Counted from the stretch's first letter, positions 35,189 through 44,462 are shown. The stretch is DNA of 64,000 nt from Halobacillus salinus (GCF_004684905.1 NZ_SRJC01000001.1:1364001-1428000), one strand, 5' to 3'. Notes: generated by a model from the sequence alone, not told the origin. Numbers and translations: made by a program.

Positions 35189-36127
35189 TTAATCAAATGT
35201 TTCTTGGTGTTCCACTTCATCCGCATCTAAGTGTAATTTTTCACCGTATAGCTCACGGAATCGTTCAACGGTATATCCCATACCTTCGTTTGAATGGTGT
35301 TGAACATATTCTAAGTGCGTAGAAGAGAACGACATTTTCTCCGTTAGACCTGGCTTCAGTAGCTCGTTGTACTGATCCATTGTCAGCTCAGGAGATTCAT
35401 TTTTTATGTCTTCTACCCATGCATTGAAGTTGTCCTCACTCTCTGCATGTACTTTAAATGTTTGGGCAGCGAATCCTTCACCGTTGAAGTTCGAGTTTCG
35501 TCCATCGTAGACGCCCTCTTCATCCGCTTGAAGATACAATTTGGTCATCATACCTGCCATATTGTATTTTTGCCCCCCGAGAGCTGGAATCCATAGAGCT
35601 GTCATCGCATCGGCAGAAGTCAGCTTGAATTCTATCGGACGATCTGTCGGAATGTGTAAGTAGTTCACAGTTTCAATTCCTTGTTCCGGATAGCTGAAGA
35701 ACCATTTCCAATCGGCAGTCGTTGCGTGAATGACGAGTGGTTCTTCTGTCGTCTGATTCTCTGTAACAGGTGGTTCTTCAAGGTCGAACAATGTTGTAAC
35801 AGTCGGTACAGACAATAGAACGATAATAATTAAAGGAATGACTGTCCATACAATCTCAATCATGGTATTTCCATGAAGATTCGGGTCGTAGTCACTTTCA
35901 TCGCGTCCCGGACGGTCCCTATACTTCACAACCATATATAGAAACAACCCAAAAACTACGACGATAATTCCCAACATGAACCAGAGGGAGTACATAATCA
36001 GATCGTACTGACTTTGTGCAACTGGCCCCTTCGGATTGAGAACAGTCATTTGTCCACATCCGCTTAAAAATATTATTAAACTTAGTGGAAGTAACCCTAA
36101 CCATTTCGGAAGTGGTTTAAATTTCAT
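35189..36127 (-). CDS. qoxA: Quinol oxidase aa3 subunit II
   Basis: Subunit II, a lipoprotein with two membrane helices and an outward cupredoxin domain. 312 residues; lipobox LSGC at 22-25, second helix about 46-68. After the lipobox cysteine no cysteine is present, so the CuA ligands of cytochrome c oxidases are missing and electrons must come from menaquinol. GGAGGG precedes the ATG. First gene of qoxABCD; TATAAT at 36210-36215 (minus) is a likely -10. Confidence 0.96.
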   Translation of the reverse strand: MKFKPLPKWLGLLPLSLIIFLSGCGQMTVLNPKGPVAQSQYDLIMYSLWFMLGIIVVVFGLFLYMVVKYRDRPGRDESDYDPNLHGNTMIEIVWTVIPLIIIVLLSVPTVTTLFDLEEPPVTENQTTEEPLVIHATTADWKWFFSYPEQGIETVNYLHIPTDRPIEFKLTSADAMTALWIPALGGQKYNMAGMMTKLYLQADEEGVYDGRNSNFNGEGFAAQTFKVHAESEDNFNAWVEDIKNESPELTMDQYNELLKPGLTEKMSFSSTHLEYVQHHSNEGMGYTVERFRELYGEKLHLDADEVEHQETFD

Positions 36128-36656
36128 TGGGTTTCAACCCTCCTAACAAACAGTTTTTAATTAAGTAGTGATGTAAACCATGCTGGTACCCCACACTTGG
36201 ACTTGATTGATTATATCAAAATTTGTCGTCTTCAAAGTTGTGTTCACTATTTTGTCAAAAAACATTCACGTTTGTTTAACGATTTAGCCACAAAATATAC
36301 GAATTCCCCCTAACACTTTCCATTTGTGGGTATTTCGGGCTGCCAAAAACCCGTCGTTACCGGAATCGTCCCAATTTTGAATCCAATTCATGAATGTATT
36401 ATTTGGAAGCAAGAAGAAGATCGTTAAATAATCTTTCCGATATCCCTTACCCTTCTAATAGATTTGAAAACACACCCTTAAAGATAGAAAAGTGTTCCTA
36501 GCTTCCGCATTATTCTTCACCCTTCTCCTCTTCCAATACAAAAAAGACATATCCCCAATAATGGGATATGCCCTTCCAATTCATAGAATGTAATATACCA
36601 ATAGAAAGTTGCACCTCTATTAATGGCTTTAGGTCTATTCTATCGGTTACGTACAC
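36128..36656. other. 529-base gap upstream of qoxA
   Basis: No open frame worth calling. It holds the qox control region next to qoxA: on the minus strand TATAAT at 36210-36215 with a poor -35 (ACTTTG) 17 bases upstream, and an AT-rich stretch before it. Further away the sequence is plain until the terminator of the kinase-like gene at 36541-36575. I looked for Rex- and ResD-like dyads and saw none that convinces. Confidence 0.5.
36541..36575 (-). terminator. Terminator of the kinase-like gene
   Basis: Minus-strand stem GCATATCCC/GGGGATATG with a 6-base AT loop and TCTTTTTTG tail, 82 bases past the stop of the upstream phosphotransferase-like gene. Confidence 0.8.
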
Positions 36657-37394
36657 TCATTCATATGCGAGTTGAATCAAATGTTCTTTGTTATCAGAAG
36701 AAACATGCTCAGATAGACGTGCTGCTGCAAGAATAGGCATCCATGCAAGTATCGATTCTACCTTAACACCAACAATCTGCGTGAAAAGATCCAAATAGAT
36801 CTCCGCCAACTCTTTCGAAAATTGCAAGTATAGTAGATAGGACCGGCATACATCTGCTAACGGGTCCCCTGCACTTGCATCAACCCAGTCGATAATCGCC
36901 GGGTTATGCTTCGTCCATATTAGATTGAATAAATGAAAGTCTCCGTGACACAATTGATAAGCACCTATAATATTGTTCATTCTGTTAATGAGAATAGTTT
37001 TTCTTTTCTCATGAAGATAAGGAGCATTTGAAATTTGAAATAACAACTTCTCATCCATTCTATCAAGACCTTCAGCCTTTCGTTTGTGAATATCTCTTTG
37101 AATCTCGACGGAAACCTTCATTAATTCATAAACTGGCATTTTCTCTTCTAACAACAAATCGCCGAATGACTCGCCTTGTACGTACTCCATGACTAAGGCT
37201 TGTCTGCCATTGATCTCTGTGACATCTAATACCTCAGGCACGTTCAACCCTGTAGAACGAGCAAACTCCTGCTTCCTTGCCTCTTTAGATGACTCTTCAT
37301 TAGGTAACCGTTCCTCATATATCTTGTAGACTTTCTGATTTGCTAAGTAAATGCTTGCCGTATTCCCTTTTGTAAGAATATCTCCTTCAACCAT
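36657..37394 (-). CDS. Aminoglycoside phosphotransferase-fold kinase
   Basis: A 245-residue kinase of the APH/choline-kinase superfamily. Nucleotide-binding lobe with KGNTASIYLANQKVYKIYE and VMEYVQGESFGDLL; catalytic loop LCHGDFHLFNLIW (about 151-163) and the metal-binding IDWVDASAGDPLADV. GAGGAGCGGAGA supports the start. Such proteins phosphorylate antibiotics or small metabolites (choline, sugars, homoserine-like compounds); the substrate cannot be read from the sequence. It follows a decayed gene on the same strand. Confidence 0.85.
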   Translation of the reverse strand: MVEGDILTKGNTASIYLANQKVYKIYEERLPNEESSKEARKQEFARSTGLNVPEVLDVTEINGRQALVMEYVQGESFGDLLLEEKMPVYELMKVSVEIQRDIHKRKAEGLDRMDEKLLFQISNAPYLHEKRKTILINRMNNIIGAYQLCHGDFHLFNLIWTKHNPAIIDWVDASAGDPLADVCRSYLLYLQFSKELAEIYLDLFTQIVGVKVESILAWMPILAAARLSEHVSSDNKEHLIQLAYE

Positions 37395-37462
37395 TTCTCC
37401 GCTCCTCTATCCCTTGCTCTATTCGCTATTAAGACTGCCATAAACAAAAGAATAACAATAAG

Positions 37463-37790
37463 CTACATTCCAGCCTTGCCGTGAACTAGATTGATGAGAT
37501 ATTGTCTCTGCCTTTCTTCTTTATAGATCGCTAATGCATCACCTATTTCTGTTGCAAATGAAGCAAAGGCAGATCCTTTTGCTGGTATCACATTGTCTCC
37601 TGTATATGTACAATGGTGGAATAACAATGGCTGCGTAGTCTGATACATCTACCTGTTCTATATCTATGTCCGGAGATACCTTAAGACCTCCTAAACTGAA
37701 GAATGTTTCGTTCCCATGTGCCACTGTGTCGATCGTCGCACCACCTACTTTTCGACGTGTCCTATTTCAAAATCAGAATATTGAGGGAAG
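37463..37790 (-). pseudogene. Decayed DJ-1/PfpI family protein gene
   Basis: Three pieces of one DJ-1/PfpI (YoaZ-like) protein in different frames. N-terminal YSDFEIGH at about 37767-37790; then, shifted, GGATIDTVAHGNETFFSLGG and SDYAAIVIP to about 37620; then, in a third frame, TGDNVIPAKGSAFASFATEI to the natural-looking end YLINLVHGKAGM. The family's middle part with its reactive cysteine is deleted. The family is about 190 residues; some 105 codons remain. So at least one frameshift and one deletion. Around it (37395-37462 and 37791-37989) I see no gene. Confidence 0.75.
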
Positions 37791-37989
37791 GCTAGAAATA
37801 ATCCCCTCACGTAAACTCCCCGTCAAAAACGTCTATTGGAAGAATTCAACATACGAAGCACTTAATCCTTGTTTCAATTATCGATACTCCTTGAATTAAC
37901 TTATTAAACCATCTTATGTTAAGACCACATCTCTGTAGACGCAGTTAATCATTTCGGCATTTCGCATCAAGGATTTCATTATAGACCTA

Positions 37990-38757
37990 CTACTCTTCGT
38001 CTAAAGGAATGATTGTCGCCTTGCATGCTTTTTCATAAAACTCAATCGGGCCAGCCTGTTTGATTGTCGCTTTATGATACCCATTTCTCCTCATGTCACA
38101 TAAGGTACTGTGCAGAAGAGTGCGCCCGACTCCTTTCCCGCGCTGGTTCTTTACGGTTCCCATTGGACCAAACCATCCTTTCCCCCCTTCAAAGACGTCG
38201 TAACACGCAAATCCAACGATGTCATTTCCTGACCAAGCAACAAATACAGCTGGGTCCTTTTGTTCTTGAAAAGCACGTCCTACTTGAACGGCCCACCTCT
38301 CACCGAATTGGGACTGAACCCATGATAAAAGTTTATCCTGATCTTGTAGTACCACTTTGCGGACAAAGTACGAGTGTTGATTATCGACATCTAATTTCAA
38401 TTTATTTAAATCGCAAGTTAGATCACGGGGACTACAAGCAATTTGTATTATTCTTTCACGCAGGGAACCCGAAAGCACTTCATCCAACTCGCCGCTATCT
38501 AAAATGGCCGCTATGACGTGGCCTTCCTGCAGTTGTACCTGGTTAAAGCGTTGCATGTACTGCTGAGCATCTCTTAGAATATCCAATTCGGAATTTGCTA
38601 TGCCTTGCCACCAGTCCCCCTCTAACCTTCCGTCTAGGACGGAGGCTAATTCAGCACCTACCCCCGCCCCCTCCTTGAGAATCGATTGAAACAAACTGAC
38701 AGCATCGTTTCTCTGAGCTCTCTTTAAAATTCTACTCATTCGCTCCGTGTACATCAT
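37990..38757 (-). CDS. GNAT acetyltransferase with ClpN-like N-terminal domain
   Basis: A 255-residue two-part protein. Residues 3-80 resemble two Clp N-terminal repeats: [32 protein letters not shown] and [17 protein letters not shown] compare with the FTERAQKVLALAQ and HLLLALLREGEGVA pattern of ClpC. The C-terminal ~125 residues are a GNAT domain with the acetyl-CoA loop [18 protein letters not shown] and the closing [13 protein letters not shown]. Overlaps the fosB stop by 4 bases with GGAG in the fosB end, so it is made together with FosB. Substrate unknown. Confidence 0.8.
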   Translation of the reverse strand: MMYTERMSRILKRAQRNDAVSLFQSILKEGAGVGAELASVLDGRLEGDWWQGIANSELDILRDAQQYMQRFNQVQLQEGHVIAAILDSGELDEVLSGSLRERIIQIACSPRDLTCDLNKLKLDVDNQHSYFVRKVVLQDQDKLLSWVQSQFGERWAVQVGRAFQEQKDPAVFVAWSGNDIVGFACYDVFEGGKGWFGPMGTVKNQRGKGVGRTLLHSTLCDMRRNGYHKATIKQAGPIEFYEKACKATIIPLDEE

Positions 38758-39167
38758 TCAAAAAACTCCATATGAGGTTTCGTTTCTTTGTAATACTTGA
38801 GACGGTCTGCAAGTGTACCTGTGTGAAATTCGAATTTATAACCGTCAGGATCTAGAAAGTAGATGGAGTTCCGGTCCCGATTGTCCCGCTCTCTTCCTGC
38901 AAGAATAGGTACATTGTGCGCTTTCAGCTTATCGCATGCAGCGATGAAATCTTGCTCATCTACAGAAAGCGCTGTGTGCGTGTAAGATGAAACATCGCGA
39001 CTTATACCTTTCTCTTCATTCAATGCTAACCAAGTCCCCTGTAAATCAAAGTATGCCGTCGTACGGCCTTTCACAAGCAGTTTAGCTTCCAGAATATTTT
39101 CATAAAATGGGACCGATCGCTCCAAACTTTCTACAGAGAATAGCAAATGGTTAATCCCCTTAATCAT
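38754..39167 (-). CDS. fosB: Fosfomycin-resistance bacillithiol transferase FosB
   Basis: Metallothiol transferase of the glyoxalase fold which adds bacillithiol to fosfomycin, opening its epoxide. 137 residues, as in B. subtilis FosB, with the same layout: [59 protein letters not shown] and [18 protein letters not shown]. Metal ligands H7, H64 and E113 are present. Translationally coupled to the downstream GNAT gene. It implies that the cell makes bacillithiol. Confidence 0.93.
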   Translation of the reverse strand: MIKGINHLLFSVESLERSVPFYENILEAKLLVKGRTTAYFDLQGTWLALNEEKGISRDVSSYTHTALSVDEQDFIAACDKLKAHNVPILAGRERDNRDRNSIYFLDPDGYKFEFHTGTLADRLKYYKETKPHMEFFE

Positions 39168-39266
39168 TTTATCTCCCCTCTCAAATGCACTCTCCCTTTC
39201 TTTATCAGATGTTCCAATATGAATTTTCTGGTAAAATTATATCATATTGAGCGAGGAGGAAATGCC

Positions 39267-39797
39267 ATGGAAAACCAATACTTCATCGGAATTGTCCCAC
39301 CTGAAAACATATTCAACGACATCGATCGCTTTAGGAAGAAATGGCTGACACAAATAAACTCAGAACCGCATATCACCTTGAAGGCTCAAGGTGGCTTAAC
39401 ATCAGATAAGAAATGGATCGAACAGGTTAAGTCAGTTTGTCGTAATTTCGACCCTTTCCCACTTACTCTAGAAGAACCTAGCTACTTCTCTGACAACATT
39501 TTGTATTTAAGTGTCCAATCATCTTCTTTACATGACTTGCACGAGAAACTTGTCCATGCCATATCCCCACCTGCAAATTCTATTAAACAGTACTTTGAGT
39601 TGAATGATTTCGTTCCCCACCTAACACTAGGGAAGAAACAGTTTGGTTTAACAAAAAGAGAATTGCAGCACATGGAAGAAAGTGCACGGAAGGAACTTAC
39701 TCCGTTCGACAGTTTTGACGTAACGTACATAAGGATCTACGAGCGCTTTCCTTCTGACCCTGTTTATAAAAAACTCGTGGACGTTCCGCTTGGTTAA
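39267..39797 (+). CDS. 2H phosphoesterase (2'-5' RNA ligase family)
   Basis: A 176-residue protein of the 2H phosphoesterase/ligT superfamily. The two catalytic motifs H-x-T are in EPHITLKAQGG (about 34-44) and VPHLTLGKKQF (about 122-132). Members cut or join 2',5'-linked or cyclic phosphates in RNA or nucleotides; the closest bacillar relatives (YjcG-like) have no settled role. Start chosen as MENQYFIGIVPPEN, 7 bases after GAGGAGG; 40 upstream codons in frame are noncoding. Divergent from fosB. Confidence 0.88.
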   Translation: MENQYFIGIVPPENIFNDIDRFRKKWLTQINSEPHITLKAQGGLTSDKKWIEQVKSVCRNFDPFPLTLEEPSYFSDNILYLSVQSSSLHDLHEKLVHAISPPANSIKQYFELNDFVPHLTLGKKQFGLTKRELQHMEESARKELTPFDSFDVTYIRIYERFPSDPVYKKLVDVPLG

Positions 39798-40041
39798 AGA
39801 TATCACCTGATTCTTTGGAACCCTTTTTAACCCTTTAACAATTTATCTAGTGAAAATTGAAAACGAATTACCACCTATTAAATTACATAAATATAAAGGA
39901 TAAGAACCATACACCCACACCTTCACCCCTGCTCTTAGACCTGATTTGAACAGTTATTCAGATTACTCTTTCTTTTGTCGAATATTGTCGCCCTCTGTAT
40001 AATTGCTCTCATACTTTTAGATACATACAGGGGGATAAGAA

Positions 40042-41688
40042 ATGAAGCTATCCAAGAAATTATTACTTAGCTTAGGTCTACTACTTACCGTTTTTCTAGC
40101 GGCATGTTATGGAGGATCGGATTCATCAGATGCGAAGAGCTCTTCTGATAAATCAAAACAAGAATTAAATTTAGTCGCTGGAGCGGAAATTCCGTCAATG
40201 GACTCGTCACTAGGAATCGATGAAATTGCTTCACAATGGCTCGGATCTACAAAAGACGGATTATATCGTCTAGGTCCAGACAGTAAGCCTGAGCCTGGTA
40301 TTGCCACAGACCATACCGTCAGTGACGATGGTCTTACATGGACATTTAACCTGCGCGAGGATGCCGTTTGGTCAAATGGAAAGCCTGTAACAGCACACGA
40401 CTTCGTTTTCGCTTGGCAGCGTGCGGTTGATCCGGCAACAGGCTCGGAATACGGTCCATACATGATGAACGGTGTCATCAAGAACGCTAAAGCCGTATCC
40501 CAAGGAAATAAGAAGTTGAGCGAACTCGGCGTTAAGGCGATTGATGACTATACGTTCGAAGTCACGCTTGAAAAACCAGTTCCATACTTCGAATCAATGG
40601 TCGCATTCCCGACTTTCCTTCCGATGAATGAAGCATTTGTAACCGAACAAGGCGATCGATATGCAATGGAAGCAGAAAACCTACTCTCCAACGGTCCATT
40701 CAAAATGACCGAATGGAATCAAGGAGAAGGCTGGACAGTTGTTAAGAACGAAGATTACTGGGATGCAGATAAAGTTAAACTTGAAACGATCAACATCAAA
40801 GTAGTGAAAGATACAGCTGCAGGGGTTAACTTGTATCAAACAGATGCGATTGACCAGGTCGGCTTAACAGCGGAATTCGTTGATGAATACCGCACTTCTG
40901 AAGAATTCACCGTAGAACAAGCGCCTGTCACGTTCTTCCTAAAGATGAATCAAGAGAACGAAATCCTACAAAATACGAAAGCAAGACAAGCGGTTCAAAC
41001 AATTATCGATCGTCAAAGCATGGTTGACGTCATCTTAAATGATGGTTCTAAACCTGCGGGTGGACTATTACCAGGTGACTTCGTAGCTCATCCGGAGTCT
41101 GGAGAAGACTTCCGCGAATTAAATGAAGGACTGATCGAATACAACGAAGACAAAGCACAGCAGCTCTGGTCAGAAGCAAAACAAGAACTAGGCATCGAAA
41201 CAACAACGCTTCGCCTGCTTGGCGGGGACACGGAAGTATCGAGTAACATGGATGCTTATTTGAAAGACCAACTTGAAAACTTAGAGGGTCTTACCATTAA
41301 ATTAGAAGCCGTGCCATTCAAAGTCCGCCTACAACGTGACTTAAACATGAACTATGATTTACAGAATTACGGTTGGGGCCCTGATTACTTAGATGCTTAC
41401 AGCTTCTTGAATATGTGGGTCACTGACGGCGGTAATAACAAAACCGGCTACTCAAGTGAAAAATACGATCGTTTAATCAATGAAGCATCCGACGAACTTG
41501 CGCTTAAACCTGTCGAACGCTTCGAGGCTCTGCTTGAAGCAGAACGCACATTGATCCAAGATGACGCTGTACTTGCTCCTCTTTACCAAGAAGGAGTAGC
41601 CCAACTAAGAAAGTCTTATCTGAAAAACGTAACGTCTAACCCAATGGGTGCTGAATACACGTACAAGTACGCATATATTGAGAAATAG
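40042..41688 (+). CDS. Oligopeptide ABC transporter substrate-binding lipoprotein (OppA-like)
   Basis: Extracytoplasmic peptide-binding protein of SBP family 5. 548 residues. Signal peptide of about 20 residues ending in lipobox LAAC, then a Ser/Asp-rich linker; family motifs TWTFNLREDAVWSNGKPVTA, AHDFVFAWQRAVDP, SNGPFKMTEWNQGEGW and QNYGWGPDYLDAYSFLNMW. AGGGGGA supports the ATG. No permease or ATPase gene is next to it, so it must serve an Opp/Dpp system elsewhere or act as a sensor of peptides. Own terminator downstream. Confidence 0.93.
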   Translation: MKLSKKLLLSLGLLLTVFLAACYGGSDSSDAKSSSDKSKQELNLVAGAEIPSMDSSLGIDEIASQWLGSTKDGLYRLGPDSKPEPGIATDHTVSDDGLTWTFNLREDAVWSNGKPVTAHDFVFAWQRAVDPATGSEYGPYMMNGVIKNAKAVSQGNKKLSELGVKAIDDYTFEVTLEKPVPYFESMVAFPTFLPMNEAFVTEQGDRYAMEAENLLSNGPFKMTEWNQGEGWTVVKNEDYWDADKVKLETINIKVVKDTAAGVNLYQTDAIDQVGLTAEFVDEYRTSEEFTVEQAPVTFFLKMNQENEILQNTKARQAVQTIIDRQSMVDVILNDGSKPAGGLLPGDFVAHPESGEDFRELNEGLIEYNEDKAQQLWSEAKQELGIETTTLRLLGGDTEVSSNMDAYLKDQLENLEGLTIKLEAVPFKVRLQRDLNMNYDLQNYGWGPDYLDAYSFLNMWVTDGGNNKTGYSSEKYDRLINEASDELALKPVERFEALLEAERTLIQDDAVLAPLYQEGVAQLRKSYLKNVTSNPMGAEYTYKYAYIEK

Positions 41689-41695
41689 CATTTTT

Positions 41696-41735
41696 AAGAA
41701 CGCTTGAGCCATGCTCAAGCGTTCTTTCTTTTATC
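41696..41735 (+). terminator. Terminator of the OppA-like gene
   Basis: Stem AAGAACGCTTGAGC/GCTCAAGCGTTCTT around loop CAT, followed by TCTTTTAT; 8 bases past the stop. Confidence 0.95.
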
Positions 41736-41775
41736 AAACATAATAGCCTTATCTCCAGCCTTTTATAATTGAAAG

Positions 41776-41801
41776 GTTTTGAGATGTTTAGAACTGGGAA
41801 A
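41776..41801 (+). promoter_or_regulatory. Candidate sigma-B promoter of the csbD-like gene
   Basis: GTTTTG and GGGAAA separated by 14 bases, against the sigma-B consensus GTTTAA-N13-15-GGGTAT. It ends 34 bases before the ATG of a CsbD-family gene, a class known to be under sigma-B in B. subtilis. Confidence 0.6.
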
Positions 41802-41835
41802 CAAACCAGTAATTCTTATTCTAAGGAGTGGAAAC

Positions 41836-42024
41836 ATGGCAAACCAAAAAGGTATGAGTGATAAAGTAAAAGGTGCCGTCAATAAAGTGAAGGGCGAGGC
41901 AAAGGACCAGATCGGTAATGCCAAGAACGACCCACAAATGCAAAGAGAAGGACAAAAGGAAAAAACGAAAGGAAACATCCAAGAGAACGTGGGCAAAGCG
42001 AAAGATGAGAACCATCGCAATTGA
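41836..42024 (+). CDS. CsbD family stress protein
   Basis: A 62-residue, highly charged, hydrophilic protein of the CsbD family, induced by general stress in bacilli; molecular role unknown. Pattern MSDKVKGAVNKVKGEAKDQI and QKEKTKGNIQENVGKAKDE shows two internal K-G-x-x-x-x-x-G-K-A type repeats. ATG 7 bases after AAGGAGTG; nineteen upstream codons in frame would overlap the promoter. Single-gene unit with terminator. Confidence 0.9.
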   Translation: MANQKGMSDKVKGAVNKVKGEAKDQIGNAKNDPQMQREGQKEKTKGNIQENVGKAKDENHRN

Positions 42025-42039
42025 ATCCATAAACAAGAA

Positions 42040-42070
42040 ACCTTGTCTCCAATAGGAGACAAGGTTTTTT
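42040..42070. terminator. Bidirectional terminator between csbD-like and helicase genes
   Basis: Perfect stem AAACCTTGTCTCC/GGAGACAAGGTTT around AATA, T tract on the plus side and A tract on the other; it reaches the stop codon of the converging helicase gene. Confidence 0.92.
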
Positions 42071-44462
42071 AATTGAAGCTTTTCCTCTGAATAAGTACGT
42101 GCTTTTTCAATAGACTAGACGGAGAGTTCCCCTCCTCATCAAATAAACGCTCATCTCCTATAATCATAAAGCAATCCTTCGCTCGTGAAACAGCTACGTT
42201 AAGCAATGTCTTATCTTCATCGAAATCCAATTTCTCTGCTTCACCTTCCCGGTAAACACTAGAGAACAAAATGACTGGACTAGACGCTCCTTGCATCATG
42301 TGAATGGTTCCTACAGTCAAGTCTTTGATCTTCTCTAATTCTAGGTATTCCTGAATCAATTCCATTTGTTCGGAAAAAGGTGTAACAATGGAGACAACCT
42401 CAGAAATCTCATCCTTATTATAGAAGGATAAAAGCTTTTCTCTATGTTCCCTGATCCATTCAATAACAGCAGCGGCTTCTTCCTGGTTGGACATTCCGGA
42501 TTCATAACGAGTCACTTCTCCTTTAACATCGCTGAGTCCTATATGAGGATAAGGGTAGGACTCGTAACTTGAGCGAATAGGCTTGAGCCAACTTTGATAA
42601 ATCAACTCATTGCAATAGTTAATAACCTCCGGCACACATCTTCTGTGCTCTGTTAAAAACATTCCATCCACATCAGGGTGCACTTGATACCTACTTAAAT
42701 GCTGACAAACTCGTAACATCGATCCTTTGCTCGCTGCTCGCCCACTATCGAATAACACCCGAGGATCTTCCTCCTCATTCCAACCATAATTCACCATATT
42801 CGCCACATCGAATGTCTTTGTACTATTCCACAGCGGCTTTACCTGATGAATGTCTCCAATCGCAACGACCTGTTTTGAAAAAGGAATTACGGCGGCCGCC
42901 ATCTCAGGCAGCATCTGTCCGGATTCTTCAATCATTAGTAAATCCATGGATTCATAGACAGGTACGATATCATTCTCGGAAGAACTGAAGTATTTCGGTA
43001 GTTGATAGACCGGGGCAGTTACAACCGGATACAGTTTATTAAGTGACTTCACCTTCTCGTATAAGCTATTCTTACTCCAATCATGTTCGCTATTCAACCA
43101 CCTCGCCTCCCAGTAACGGGCGGCTAAGGAGAACGCCTGCCTTCTGTAACGAAGGTCCAATGTGCTCGCCATAGCATCTCTAGTGTGTCTATTAACATTC
43201 CGTTCCTTCAACCAGTTCACTATCTCTTCGTCTGACCCGTTCTCAAGAATACGGAAAGCTTGTCTCATTTCATTTACGATTGTACACAACTTCTCATGCA
43301 ACAATTCTGCTACACCCTCAATTGAAGTAAAGTCATGGCCTGCATAGCTCCCTGCTTTTTCAAGAAACACAGAACGAGCCTCATCTAAGAAGTTTGGCTG
43401 CTTCAATGTCCGATTGACTTCACAAAAACACTCCATACCTTCTTCTTTCGATGAACTCAAATAGAGCGCATAATTCCCGAAGTGGGGAATCCACCTTTTT
43501 TCTAGTAGCGACCCCGGGGCATTATGGAAGTCATCAGTCAAATCATGGGTAGTAAATTGATCATGAGCCGTCACGGCTATAGTAGGAGGAGCTGTTCTTT
43601 GCTCTACGGCACTTTCTACAAATAAAGACGCAGCAATACACGTTAATAGCATGGATTTGCCTGTACCAGGAGGACCGTTCACCGCAAGGAAACTTCCTTT
43701 CTTTTCCTCGAAGAAATGGTAGAGTGCCTGCCTTTGTGAACTTGTTAAAGCGTCACTTCCAGTAAAATGTCCTATGTGCCTGTCGTGAGAGCTTGTAAAA
43801 GATTCTTTAAAGGAGAACTCTTCCTTTTTTGTAGGCTCGAGTGCAGTAAATCGACGATAAGTAAGCGGAAGTTCATGCGATTCTCTTTTAGACACATCTT
43901 CTAATACATGTACCAAATCCTCTTTTTCTCTAAGGTTTCGCTGTTTCTTAGAAATTGCAGCATATTTCCACTTCTCGTAGTGATCGTTTCGATATGCCTC
44001 AAACGTGTGTCCTGTAATATCTCCAAAAAGTTCTTCAGCAAAATTCCAGCAATCTGACCACGCTTCAAAAGATAGATCATGATTCTGATATGCCTCTTCA
44101 TAATCTTTCAAGTAACCAATAGAAACTTCCCCTGTGCGGGACGGGGCAAGATAATAAACAGAAACCCAAGGTAGATCGCGCTTATGCGGAGAAATGTTTC
44201 CAGTTGAATGGAGCGTTGCGGGGATCCAAAGAGGTGCAATCCTTCCAGCATTCTTTTTTTGGATGATAATAGGATTGATTAAAATATCCACAGAACTCTT
44301 TTCTTCATCTTCAAAAATAGCATTTACCGTATCAGCTGAAAGTCTCCCTTCAGCAAGCTCATCAAGGCTGACTAAAGAGGCTGATTCTTCAATCTCATTA
44401 AATTTAGTTGCATAACGTTCCGCATCGATGAGACTGGTGCGAAAATAATTCGTGAAATCCAT
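42069..44462 (-). CDS. UPF1-like superfamily 1 helicase/ATPase
   Basis: A 797-residue SF1 helicase-type protein. N-terminal ~235 residues unlike anything I can name; then Q motif LTSSQRQAL (239-247), Walker A GPPGTGKSM (263-271), motif II LLMIEESGQMLPE (EESGQ in place of DEAxQ), motif III AIGDIHQVKPLW, motif IV FLTEHRRCVPEV, motif V VGTIHMMQGASSPVILFSS and motif VI LNVAVSRAKDCFMIIGD. No nuclease, PLD or kinase domain is seen. A long insert (about 290-480) separates motifs Ia and II. GGGAAGGGATG supports the ATG. A single-gene unit among stress and copper genes; DNA repair, RNA turnover or phage defence are all possible. Confidence 0.8.
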   Translation of the reverse strand: MDFTNYFRTSLIDAERYATKFNEIEESASLVSLDELAEGRLSADTVNAIFEDEEKSSVDILINPIIIQKKNAGRIAPLWIPATLHSTGNISPHKRDLPWVSVYYLAPSRTGEVSIGYLKDYEEAYQNHDLSFEAWSDCWNFAEELFGDITGHTFEAYRNDHYEKWKYAAISKKQRNLREKEDLVHVLEDVSKRESHELPLTYRRFTALEPTKKEEFSFKESFTSSHDRHIGHFTGSDALTSSQRQALYHFFEEKKGSFLAVNGPPGTGKSMLLTCIAASLFVESAVEQRTAPPTIAVTAHDQFTTHDLTDDFHNAPGSLLEKRWIPHFGNYALYLSSSKEEGMECFCEVNRTLKQPNFLDEARSVFLEKAGSYAGHDFTSIEGVAELLHEKLCTIVNEMRQAFRILENGSDEEIVNWLKERNVNRHTRDAMASTLDLRYRRQAFSLAARYWEARWLNSEHDWSKNSLYEKVKSLNKLYPVVTAPVYQLPKYFSSSENDIVPVYESMDLLMIEESGQMLPEMAAAVIPFSKQVVAIGDIHQVKPLWNSTKTFDVANMVNYGWNEEEDPRVLFDSGRAASKGSMLRVCQHLSRYQVHPDVDGMFLTEHRRCVPEVINYCNELIYQSWLKPIRSSYESYPYPHIGLSDVKGEVTRYESGMSNQEEAAAVIEWIREHREKLLSFYNKDEISEVVSIVTPFSEQMELIQEYLELEKIKDLTVGTIHMMQGASSPVILFSSVYREGEAEKLDFDEDKTLLNVAVSRAKDCFMIIGDERLFDEEGNSPSSLLKKHVLIQRKSFN

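Noticed and set aside
36180-36330. Rex- or ResD-type operator upstream of qoxA
   Set aside because: Words such as TTGTGTTCAC lack the second half of the palindrome; not convincing.
42069-44462. Mokosh-like defence assignment for the SF1 helicase
   Set aside because: Neither a PLD nuclease domain nor a kinase domain or partner gene is present.
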